Shown: positions 1 through 5,702, numbered from the stretch's first letter. The stretch is 6,164 bases of DNA from an uncultured Eubacteriales bacterium (GCA_900554485.1 USHO01000070.1:1-6164), one strand, 5' to 3'. Notes: a model not told the origin generated them from the letters alone. A program made the numbers and translations.

Positions 1-78
1 TTTGACCATAGAATCCGCAGCCTCGATTGCCGCCGTAAGACCTCTGGTTTCTACCATACCTAATGCTTCGAGTGCCAT
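1..78 (-). CDS. BMC-H shell protein, PduA/CcmK/EutM-like (N-terminal 26 residues only)
   Basis: This is the start of a canonical single-domain bacterial microcompartment shell protein, cut by the left edge after 26 residues. It opens MALEALGMVETRGLTAAIEA, the usual first strand and first helix of BMC-H proteins, followed by ADSMVK. By family knowledge such proteins form the hexagonal tiles of the shell, with a central metabolite pore. The pore loop lies beyond the edge, so selectivity cannot be judged. The ATG at 78 is well supported by a GGAGGA ribosome site (complement of 87-92) eight bases upstream. It is the last visible gene of the minus-strand operon, 36 bases after the other small shell gene. 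The BMC-H class is clear; a PduA versus EutM versus CcmK assignment is not possible from this fragment. Confidence 0.9.
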   Translation of the reverse strand, partial: MALEALGMVETRGLTAAIEAADSMVK

Positions 79-114
79 AATAAAAATCCTCCGATTTATT
101 TTTGAATTTATTTT

Positions 115-429
115 TTATCTTTTGTCCATACCGCTGAGTCTGAGCATCTTCTCGGTGTCCTCGGCGGGATTCGCTATAATATGTTCGGCAACTACGCCCG
201 TAAGACTTTCCGCGACTTCTCTTGCCGCTTTAAGCCCCGCCTCCACCGCCGAAACGTCGCCGCGTATTTTTATCGTCACGAGCAACGGCACGGGGAGTTT
301 GTCTGCGTTTGCCGGTTTGTTTTTGTCGAAGTTTTCAAGCGTTACGTCCGCAGCCTTGCAAGCCGCGTCCGCCGCGACGAAAGCCGTCGTCAAGCCGAAT
401 ACTTCGAGTATGCCTACAGCGTTTGCCAT
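115..429 (-). CDS. BMC-H shell protein with extended pore loop
   Basis: This 104-residue single-domain microcompartment shell protein starts MANAVGILEVFGLTTAFVAA, the BMC-H signature. The later IRGDVSAVEAGLKAA block (about 56-69) and the VVAEHIIANP strand (79-88) complete the fold. The loop that normally carries the short pore motif (KIGSG in PduA) is replaced by a longer segment at residues 35-50, with the motif KNKPANADKLPVP and no Gly-Ser-Gly. Aligned by eye to PduA, this is about nine extra residues, so the pore should be lined differently. I recall similar loop-extended shell proteins in glycyl-radical-type BMC loci but cannot confirm this here. The ATG at 429 has a GGAG site at 439-442. 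The gene begins 15 bases after the alcohol dehydrogenase stop, so it is almost certainly cotranscribed. Confidence 0.93.
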   Translation of the reverse strand: MANAVGILEVFGLTTAFVAADAACKAADVTLENFDKNKPANADKLPVPLLVTIKIRGDVSAVEAGLKAAREVAESLTGVVAEHIIANPAEDTEKMLRLSGMDKR

Positions 430-444
430 AATTCAACGCTCCAA

Positions 445-1644
445 TTACTTATTGATTACCGCTATCTTAAGACCCTGCATGGAAAGGTTGGTCTTCAAAG
501 CCTCGTTGATTTCTTCCAGCGGGAAACGATGAGTGATAAGTTCTTTCATAGGAAGACCTATCGCCTGCGCTCTCTTCAGGAAGTCGAACGTGGTTGCGTA
601 ATCTCTGAGGGTGTAAACCCAGCTGCCTACGAGAGTGATTTCCTTCGAGCAGAGGTCGAAGTGCGGGTTGATCGTGGCGTCGCCGCCGTTGATGAAGAAC
701 CCGAGTTCGCAAAGTCCGCCGCCTTTTCTGATCATCTTATAGATGTTGGCGTGCGCCACAGGATTACCCGTGCACTGGAAAGCGAAATCGGCATAGTGTC
801 CGCCGAACGTATCTTTGACCGCCTCGCCGAGAGCCTCTGCGCCCTTATAGTTTCTGAAGTCTACGGATTTATCCGCGCCCATACGCTTGGCGAACGCAAG
901 TCTGTTTTCGTTTCCGTCGACAGCGACGATGTTCTCTATACCCATGGTACGAAGAACGGCTATACATATAAGACCTATCGGTCCGCAACCCTGAACGACT
1001 ACTCTCGAGTTGAAACGAAGTATGCCGGTCGTCTTCGCCCTTTCTACGGCGTGTACGAGAACGGCGCACGGTTCGATCAGGACTCTGGAGTCGAGGTCGA
1101 GGTCGCTTACGTTGAAGACCGTCGAACCGCCCTTGATTACGATATAGTCGGCAAACCAACCGGTGAAATAATCGTCGCCGATAGGTTTGATAAGTCCGTA
1201 AACGTCGGCTTTGCCTACGTTCTGCTTATTGAGGTCGTACATCGTGATTTCGGGGTCGTCGGAGAAGATCATACAGGTTACGACTTTGTCGCCCAGTTTA
1301 AGATCTTTGCCCGCGCTGTCCTTTCTGACGTTCTTGCCCATCTTGACGATTTCGCCCGTGCCCTCGTGACCGAGTACGACGGGGATAAGTCCGAACGGGT
1401 CTTTCTTGAATTCGTGAGCATCCGTACCGCAGACACCGCAACCTTCGACTTTAACGAGAATGTCGTCGTCGCCGATTTCGGGTATTTTATATTCCTGAAG
1501 TTCGAATCTCTCTTTCTCCACGAGCATCGCGACTCTCGCCTTTTCGGGAATAGCCGCCTGCGCCTTGGGAGCGGAAACCGAAGATTTACCGCCCATGTCG
1601 TTGAGAATTTTTCTTACGATTTCTTCGATGTTGTTGGTATCCAT
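445..1644 (-). CDS. Zinc-type medium-chain alcohol dehydrogenase with N-terminal encapsulation peptide
   Basis: This 399-residue medium-chain dehydrogenase/reductase probably interconverts an aldehyde and an alcohol with NAD(H), recycling the NADH made by the neighbouring aldehyde dehydrogenase. Visible motifs are the catalytic zinc region GCGVCGTDAHE (68-78, ligand Cys72), GHEGTGE with His93/Glu94, EPCAVLVHAV (191-200), which supplies the third ligand region, and the Rossmann motif GCGPIG (219-224). Residues 1-19 (MDTNNIEEIVRKILNDMGG) form an amphipathic helix followed by a Ser/Ala/Pro-rich linker (about 21-33). This is typical of a microcompartment targeting peptide and is absent from ordinary family members. 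The usual four-cysteine structural zinc lobe is not present between residues 95 and 190, where only Cys124 is seen. An AGGAGA site (1652-1657) supports the ATG at 1644. In pdu loci this job is usually done by the iron-type PduQ. The substrate could be propanal or lactaldehyde; the sequence does not decide. Confidence 0.9.
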   Translation of the reverse strand: MDTNNIEEIVRKILNDMGGKSSVSAPKAQAAIPEKARVAMLVEKERFELQEYKIPEIGDDDILVKVEGCGVCGTDAHEFKKDPFGLIPVVLGHEGTGEIVKMGKNVRKDSAGKDLKLGDKVVTCMIFSDDPEITMYDLNKQNVGKADVYGLIKPIGDDYFTGWFADYIVIKGGSTVFNVSDLDLDSRVLIEPCAVLVHAVERAKTTGILRFNSRVVVQGCGPIGLICIAVLRTMGIENIVAVDGNENRLAFAKRMGADKSVDFRNYKGAEALGEAVKDTFGGHYADFAFQCTGNPVAHANIYKMIRKGGGLCELGFFINGGDATINPHFDLCSKEITLVGSWVYTLRDYATTFDFLKRAQAIGLPMKELITHRFPLEEINEALKTNLSMQGLKIAVINK

Positions 1645-1685
1645 TTATAAATCTCCTGTTTAAGAAGTTTGCTCTGTCCGCAAAA

Positions 1686-3071
1686 TCAGCGGATGCAGAG
1701 GCTTTCGACCATTACGCACCTGCGCGACTTGGTGAAAGTGTGCGCCGCCGTCAGACCTTCGCCGGTACGGCTCGCTATAGTGAAAGTACAATAACCTTCG
1801 CCGCCGAAACCGAGCGCGGCATACGACGGACCGTTCTTTACGAGAATGGCAGTGTCGATCGCCTTAGCGTAAGCCGTGATATGGTCTACGTTTTTGGAAT
1901 GAATGTGCGCACTGTGTCTGTTGCCGTGTTCGAGCCATACCGCTTTTTCGACCGCGTCGTCGAAATCCTTCGCCCTTACGACGCCGAGTATCGGCATCAT
2001 GAGTTCGGTCGCTATAAGCGGGTGTTCCTTTTCGCCCTCGAAGGTTATGCACCTTATGGAATCGGGAACGTCTACGCCTACCATGGCAAGCAGGGCTTTC
2101 GCGCTCCTGCCGACGCACTTTCTGTTAAGCCCCTTGGGTGTAAGTACGGTGGCGACGAGTTTATCCTGCACTTCTTTCGATGCCAGATAGCACCCTTGCT
2201 CTTCGACCATATATCTCATAAGGTCGTCGCATATGTCGTCGACCGCGACTATCTCTTTTTCGGCTATGCACGGAAGGTTGTTATCGAACGTACAACCGTT
2301 GACGATGTCTTCCGCCGCCTTTCTTATATCCGCGGTTTCGTCTACGAGAGCCGGGGGATTGCCCGCGCCCGCGCCTATTCCGCGTTTACCCGACGAGAGA
2401 ACCGCCGTTACGACGCCCGGACCGCCCGTCGCTACGAGAAGGGCTATATCCTTGTGATGCATCATTACGTTGCTCGATTCCAGAGTGGGGTGATAGAGCG
2501 AACAGCAGATGTTTGCGGGGCCGCCCGCCTCCACGCACGCCTTGTTGATCATATCGACCGCGTAGTTGGAAGTCTTTATCGCCGCCGGGTGGGGGTTGAA
2601 CACTACGGTGTTGCCCGCCGCGAACATCCCTATCGTATTGCAGATAATCGTTTCGCTGGGGTTGGTACATGGCGTTATCGCGCCGATAACTCCGAACGGA
2701 CCCATTTCGATAAGGGTAAGCCCTTTGTCGCCCGACCACGCCGTGGTGGTGATATCTTCGGTTCCGGGGGTCATCTCCGCAGTGAGTTTGTGTTTGAGTA
2801 TCTTATGTCCGACGTTACCCATACCCGTCTCTTCGACGCCCATACGCGCGAGGATTTCGGCGTTTTCGATCGTCTTTTTGCGGATATTCGCGATTACTTT
2901 TTCGCGTGCGTCGAGCGGCATTTTCTTGACTATCTGCTGCGCAGCCTTAGCCGCCGCGATAGCCTCGTTCATATCCTCGAACAAGCCGTTCTCGCTCTTG
3001 GGTTCCGTCAGATTGAGTTTTGCGACGACCTGCTTTACGATAGCCGATACGTCGTTTTCGTTAATCTTCAT
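1686..3071 (-). CDS. pduP: CoA-acylating aldehyde dehydrogenase, PduP/EutE type, with N-terminal encapsulation peptide
   Basis: This 461-residue enzyme is expected to oxidise an aldehyde (propanal or a related C2-C3 aldehyde) with NAD+ and CoA to the acyl-CoA inside the organelle. Residues 1-20 (core VSAIVKQVVAKLNL) form a hydrophobic-faced helix and then a polar linker, the classic PduP targeting tag. The catalytic domain then shows ITPCTNPSET (132-141), NPHPAAIKTSN (159-169), the ATGGPG nucleotide loop (214-219), and the catalytic cysteine Cys268 in NNLPCIAEKE. The end, SRRCVMVESLCIR, matches the usual PduP finish. Length is normal for the family. A GGGGAG ribosome site (3077-3082) precedes the ATG at 3071. 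It sits 21 bases after the aldolase gene and 41 before the alcohol dehydrogenase, consistent with one transcript. No missing key residue is seen. Confidence 0.96.
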   Translation of the reverse strand: MKINENDVSAIVKQVVAKLNLTEPKSENGLFEDMNEAIAAAKAAQQIVKKMPLDAREKVIANIRKKTIENAEILARMGVEETGMGNVGHKILKHKLTAEMTPGTEDITTTAWSGDKGLTLIEMGPFGVIGAITPCTNPSETIICNTIGMFAAGNTVVFNPHPAAIKTSNYAVDMINKACVEAGGPANICCSLYHPTLESSNVMMHHKDIALLVATGGPGVVTAVLSSGKRGIGAGAGNPPALVDETADIRKAAEDIVNGCTFDNNLPCIAEKEIVAVDDICDDLMRYMVEEQGCYLASKEVQDKLVATVLTPKGLNRKCVGRSAKALLAMVGVDVPDSIRCITFEGEKEHPLIATELMMPILGVVRAKDFDDAVEKAVWLEHGNRHSAHIHSKNVDHITAYAKAIDTAILVKNGPSYAALGFGGEGYCTFTIASRTGEGLTAAHTFTKSRRCVMVESLCIR

Positions 3072-3092
3072 GATTACTCCCCGTAAATTAAA

Positions 3093-3908
3093 TTATTTAC
3101 CGAGTTGAGCCAAAACTTTTTTGGTTATTTCGGCAACGAGATCCGCTTCCGCTTTATTGTCTGCAGCGGTTTCGCCCGTTCCGCAGGAGCAGGATTCGCA
3201 GTTGTGGCAGCTGAATTCGCCCTTCTTGTTGTTAAGGCAAATATTCGCGGGGTGTTTACCCTTCAGACCGAACTGACGGCGGATTTCGTAAAGTCTCGCG
3301 ACCTGTTCTTTGGAAAGTTCCTTCGGACCGCCGAGAAGACGGGAGTTGAAGAGAAGTTTCGCATAGAATTCAACGGATTCCATCTTGTGGTAAGCGTTGA
3401 GAAGAGAATCGGAATACGTCAGCGCGCCATGGTTCGCGAGAAGTACGGCGTCGAAATACTGAAGGTATTTTTCAACGGCGTCGGGAATTTCATCGGTCGA
3501 CGGAGTGCCGTATTCGGCGATGGGTACGCAGCCGAGCGCGATAACCGCCTCGGGCATTATGGGCTGAGTCAGAGGAATGCCCGCGATAGCGAACGACGTG
3601 GCGTAAATGGGGTGAGCGTGAACTACCGATTTTACGTCGGGTCTTTCCTTATAAACTCTCATATGCATCTTGATTTCGGACGAGGGTTTGAAACCGGGGT
3701 TGGCCTGAATGACCTTGCCGTTCTCGTCTACTTTACAGATGTATTCGGGGGTCATGAAACCCTTGGATACGCCCGTAGGAGTGCAGAGAAATTCGTGGTC
3801 GTTAAGTTTTACGGAAATGTTACCGTCGTTAGCGGCTACCATGCCCTGACCGTAGATCCTCTTGCCGATGTCGCAAATCTGTTTTTTGATCTCGAATTCG
3901 TTTACCAT
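3093..3908 (-). CDS. Class II sugar-phosphate aldolase (L-fuculose/L-rhamnulose-1-phosphate type) with cysteine cluster and C-terminal encapsulation peptide
   Basis: This 271-residue zinc aldolase of the FucA/AraD family is expected to split L-fuculose- or L-rhamnulose-1-phosphate into DHAP and lactaldehyde. The catalytic body (about 1-215) has the phosphate-binding GNIS (29-32), TPTG (43-46) and KPSSE (74-78) motifs, the acid/base Glu78, and zinc ligands His98 and His100 (HAHP) and His160 (NHG). These correspond to E. coli FucA Glu73, His92, His94 and His155. Beyond the usual fold is an extra tail of about 55 residues. It contains a cysteine cluster, CHNCESCSC (234-242), a polar linker, and a final amphipathic helix (LVAEITKKVLAQLGK, 257-271) that looks like a C-terminal cargo tag. 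An AAGGAGA site (3914-3920) sets the ATG at 3908. Which sugar phosphate is used cannot be told. The context of PduP-like and shell genes argues for a fucose/rhamnose microcompartment rather than cytosolic pentose use. Confidence 0.92.
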   Translation of the reverse strand: MVNEFEIKKQICDIGKRIYGQGMVAANDGNISVKLNDHEFLCTPTGVSKGFMTPEYICKVDENGKVIQANPGFKPSSEIKMHMRVYKERPDVKSVVHAHPIYATSFAIAGIPLTQPIMPEAVIALGCVPIAEYGTPSTDEIPDAVEKYLQYFDAVLLANHGALTYSDSLLNAYHKMESVEFYAKLLFNSRLLGGPKELSKEQVARLYEIRRQFGLKGKHPANICLNNKKGEFSCHNCESCSCGTGETAADNKAEADLVAEITKKVLAQLGK

Positions 3909-3921
3909 ATTTATCTCCTTG

Positions 3922-3937
3922 ATAATCTTTCGATTAT
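3922..3937 (-). other. Small GAAA-loop hairpin just upstream of the aldolase ribosome site
   Basis: On the minus strand the transcript reads ATAATC-GAAA-GATTAT, a six-pair stem capped by a GNRA tetraloop. It ends two bases before the AAGGAGA site of the aldolase gene. The gap between the GTPase and aldolase genes is otherwise AT-rich. The stem is mostly A-U and weak, and no U-tract follows, so it is not a terminator. It could be an mRNA processing or stability element that separates shell/GTPase from enzyme expression, or it could be chance. Confidence 0.35.
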
Positions 3938-3949
3938 ATTTTTTAGATT

Positions 3950-4402
3950 TTATTTTTTATCCCCGTCGGGTTCGTCCCAACCGAGGTAATTTATAAGTTC
4001 GTCCAAGCCCTCGCGCGTTACCGAATCGACGAAAAATACTTTTTCGCAACCCGCTATTTCAAGCCATTCTTTCGCTAAATTTCTGTCGGCGTTCGGCGAA
4101 TTTATCTGCGTCACTATCCCTATGACCTCTCTGGTCGCGGTTGCCGTAGACGCGGGCGAATAGAGCGAAAACGGTTCGTTCGCCGCAAGTATGAAACCTA
4201 TGACGTCGACCTCGTAGGAATAGAGCGCGAGCGCGAAACCGAACTGCTTGTCCTCTATATATTCCCCGGGGGGGTCGATTATATACTCGCTGTAATTGAC
4301 GTACTGCGTTTTGTGATATTCTATATCCTCGCCGTAAAGGGCTTGCGTCAGCGTGGTTTTACCGGCGCCACTCCTGCCCATGAACATAATCTTTTTTTTC
4401 AT
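3950..4402 (-). CDS. pduV: PduV/EutP-type small GTPase-like protein
   Basis: This 150-residue P-loop protein belongs to the EutP/PduV group, whose members associate with microcompartments; PduV has been linked to the shell and organelle movement. Visible motifs are the Walker A/G1 loop GRSGAGKTT (9-17), a threonine-rich switch region (KTQYVNYSEY, 31-40), and G3 as DPPGEY (43-48), the hallmark DTPGEY-like motif of this group. Downstream, VDSVTREGLDEL (125-136) sits at the G5 position. The G4 guanine-recognition motif, normally N/TKxD, reads TQIN (98-101), so both the lysine and the aspartate are replaced. The ATG shares one base with the stop of the preceding shell gene (TAATG) and has no good ribosome site, which suggests translational coupling. 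Role in this organelle is inferred from family and context only. Confidence 0.9.
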   Translation of the reverse strand: MKKKIMFMGRSGAGKTTLTQALYGEDIEYHKTQYVNYSEYIIDPPGEYIEDKQFGFALALYSYEVDVIGFILAANEPFSLYSPASTATATREVIGIVTQINSPNADRNLAKEWLEIAGCEKVFFVDSVTREGLDELINYLGWDEPDGDKK

Positions 4403-4782
4403 TACGTCTTGGTAAGGTTACAGGTCGTGAATTTCAGAACGTTCTTCGCATATTCCAGAACCGCCTCGATCGAGGTCGAAACTTCGGATACCGTGCCGAG
4501 CAGAATAAGCGTACCGCTGAACCTGTCGACGAAACCTATTTCGACGCCGCTCGCCTTGATCGCTATATCCGCCGTGACTATCGCGCTTTCGGCAGGCGTC
4601 ATACAGACGATGCCTATCGCGTTTTTAGAATAGTCAACCGCGGGGTTAAGACCGAGTTTGCGATACATAATCGGGTCGGGGTTCGCTATGACGTGCGCCA
4701 GCGTTATCTGTTTGCCCGGAACGAGTTCCTGAACAATGCGCAGTTTTTCTTTGGATGAAAAAACCTTCTCGTCGTATTCCAT
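4402..4782 (-). CDS. pduU: PduU/EutS-type circularly permuted BMC shell protein
   Basis: This is a 126-residue shell protein of the PduU/EutS group, which are permuted BMC-H hexamers whose pore is capped by a small beta-barrel. Recognisable blocks are LVPGKQITLAHVIANP (20-35), the barrel and first strand, then GIVCMTPAESAIVTADIAIK (57-76), GVEIGFVDRFSGTLILLG (79-96) and the ending FTTCNLTKT, which closely resembles PduU's end. It is about ten residues longer at the N-terminus than PduU or EutS. The ATG at 4782 is chosen because upstream in-frame codons lie inside a perfect promoter. No Shine-Dalgarno is present, and the predicted transcript start coincides with this ATG. It is the first gene of the BMC operon. 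PduU is preferred over EutS because pduV follows directly and because of the C-terminal sequence. Confidence 0.93.
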   Translation of the reverse strand: MEYDEKVFSSKEKLRIVQELVPGKQITLAHVIANPDPIMYRKLGLNPAVDYSKNAIGIVCMTPAESAIVTADIAIKASGVEIGFVDRFSGTLILLGTVSEVSTSIEAVLEYAKNVLKFTTCNLTKT

Positions 4783-4788
4783 GGTTTC

Positions 4789-4817
4789 ATTATACAATAC
4801 TTTTAACGCAATGTCAA
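4789..4817 (-). promoter_or_regulatory. Consensus sigma-70/SigA promoter of the BMC operon
   Basis: Reading the minus strand, TTGACA (complement of 4812-4817) is followed by exactly 17 bases and TATAAT (complement of 4789-4794), a perfect match to the housekeeping consensus in both boxes and spacing. Only six bases separate the -10 box from the ATG of the first shell gene, so initiation is predicted at or within a base or two of position 4782. The -35 box overlaps the inner end of a TGTTG repeat arm. A promoter this strong normally needs repression, which fits the overlapping repeats. Confidence 0.88.
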
Positions 4818-4871
4818 CACAAAACAACAAAAAACTTAAAATTTTTCAAAAGAATATGTTGTTTTATGTTG
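4815..4871. repeat. Inverted repeat of paired TGTTG half-sites, probable operator
   Basis: Two 15-base arms face each other. One is TGTTGTTTTGTGTTG on the minus strand (4815-4829) and the other is TGTTGTTTTATGTTG on the plus strand (4857-4871), 14 of 15 identical. Each arm is itself a direct repeat of TGTTG at a 10-base step, one helical turn. The left arm overlaps the -35 box of the BMC promoter. This layout suits a repressor that binds tandem half-sites, as DeoR-family sugar regulators often do. The regulator itself is not in the window, so the family is a guess. Confidence 0.6.
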
Positions 4872-4897
4872 TTTTCGGGGTGAATTTTCAAAAAACC

Positions 4898-4911
4898 TGT
4901 TATTTTTGTTG
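4898..4911 (+). repeat. Third, degenerate TGTTR copy of the control-region repeat
   Basis: The stretch TGTTATTTTTGTTG on the plus strand repeats the paired half-site pattern with one substitution (TGTTA) and a nine- rather than ten-base step. It starts 41 bases, about four helical turns, after the second arm. It overlaps the possible -35 region of the rightward gene, so one regulator might act on both divergent genes. The region is T-rich, and some similarity could be compositional. Confidence 0.4.
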
Positions 4912-4937
4912 TTTTTTATCGCGAAACGTGGTAAACT
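4909..4937 (+). promoter_or_regulatory. Possible weak promoter for the PHP-domain gene
   Basis: TTGTTT (4909-4914) and TAAACT (4932-4937) are 17 bases apart and match the consensus at three and four of six positions. The -10 box ends six bases before the ATG at 4944, so if it is used, this transcript would also be nearly leaderless. The match is weak and was chosen partly by position. Confidence 0.35.
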
Positions 4938-4943
4938 TAAAGC

Positions 4944-5657
4944 ATGAAGAGCGTAATGGACTTACATACCCACTCGATATCGAGCGGACACCATACGACG
5001 GACACCGTTACGGACATGGCGAGAGAGGCGGCGAAACGCGGACTTTTATACCTCGGAATAACCGAGCACGGACCCGCGATGCCGGGGTCGTGCGGCAGAA
5101 GTTATTTCACGTCGTGCCTGTATGCGGATAAAAAATTGTTCGGCGTCAATATGCTTTACGGGGTCGAACTGAACGTTATGAATGCCGGCGGCGAAGTTGA
5201 CCTTACCAAAGAAGATTGCCGTCATCTGACGTACCGCATCGCATCGCTGCACAAGGAATGTTTCCGTCCGCAGAGCGAAGAAGTAAACACGTCCGCCCTC
5301 GTAAACGCGATGAAATGCGGGGCGACGGACATCATCGGTCACCCGGACGCTCCGACTTTCGCGGTAAACTTCCACACGCTTACGGACGCCGCCAAAAATT
5401 ACGGCGTCGCGCTCGAAGTCAACGCGGCGGGCATTGCCTCCGACGGATACAGAAAGCGCAACCCCGAAGGACTTGTCGAGATGTTGTGTCTCTGCAAGAA
5501 AAAAGGAGTTTATATAACTCTCGGCAGCGACAGCCACGGCAAGGACAGAATAGCCGATTTCGAGGACATATATAAAGTATTGTCGGCGGCGGAATTCCCG
5601 AACGAACTCGTACTTAATTATCACCCCGATTTATTCTTTGAATTCGTCAGACGGTAA
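4944..5657 (+). CDS. PHP-domain metal-dependent phosphoesterase, YcdX-like
   Basis: This 237-residue protein covers a complete PHP domain of the YcdX type, close in length to E. coli YcdX (about 245). All nine expected ligands of the trinuclear metal centre are visible: His8 and His10 (DLHTHS), His16, His42 (ITEHGP), Glu75 (GVELN), His103 (SLH), His133 (GHPDAP), and Asp196 and His198 (GSDSHG). It should therefore be an active phosphatase or phosphodiesterase. The natural substrate of this group is not well defined; a histidinol-phosphatase label is common but unsupported here. No signal peptide is seen, so it is cytosolic. It is transcribed away from the BMC operon. The ATG at 4944 has no clear ribosome site. 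A second ATG at 4956 would still keep the first His ligands, but 4944 gives the usual short strand before DLHTH. Confidence 0.9.
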   Translation: MKSVMDLHTHSISSGHHTTDTVTDMAREAAKRGLLYLGITEHGPAMPGSCGRSYFTSCLYADKKLFGVNMLYGVELNVMNAGGEVDLTKEDCRHLTYRIASLHKECFRPQSEEVNTSALVNAMKCGATDIIGHPDAPTFAVNFHTLTDAAKNYGVALEVNAAGIASDGYRKRNPEGLVEMLCLCKKKGVYITLGSDSHGKDRIADFEDIYKVLSAAEFPNELVLNYHPDLFFEFVRR

Positions 5658-5673
5658 TTTTACCGCAATTCGT

Positions 5674-5702
5674 TTGACAAATTCCGTATTTTCGGATATT
5701 AT
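5674..5702 (+). promoter_or_regulatory. Strong promoter upstream of the short membrane-protein ORF
   Basis: TTGACA (5674-5679) is followed by 17 bases and TATTAT (5697-5702), which matches the consensus at six and five of six positions. Initiation near 5709 would leave a leader of about 20 bases before the CTG at 5732, with room for the GAGG ribosome site. It lies 17 bases after the PHP gene stop, so the short ORF may be expressed independently of that gene. Confidence 0.7.

Noticed and set aside
2..532. Plus-strand open frame running in from the left edge across two shell genes
   Set aside because: It lies antisense to clear BMC-H coding sequence and the end of the alcohol dehydrogenase, and its Ala/Ser-rich product has no family resemblance.
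181..1650. Long plus-strand open frame opposite the alcohol dehydrogenase and shell genes (similar ones at 1740-3086 and 3105-3989)
   Set aside because: These frames are in codon register with the minus-strand genes, so they stay open simply because TTA, CTA and TCA codons are rarely used there. Their products show no recognisable domain and the sense genes are convincing.
4783..4830. N-terminal extension of the PduU-like protein from a TTG at 4830
   Set aside because: The extension would be encoded by the -35, spacer and -10 of the perfect promoter, has no ribosome site, and does not resemble PduU N-termini. ATG 4782 is preferred.
4815..4911. Control-region repeats as a CRISPR-like array
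   Set aside because: Units are short, T-rich, in both orientations and unevenly spaced; operator sites explain them better.
5046..5624. Minus-strand open frame opposite the PHP gene
   Set aside because: The plus-strand protein has all nine PHP metal ligands in order; the antisense product shows no domain.
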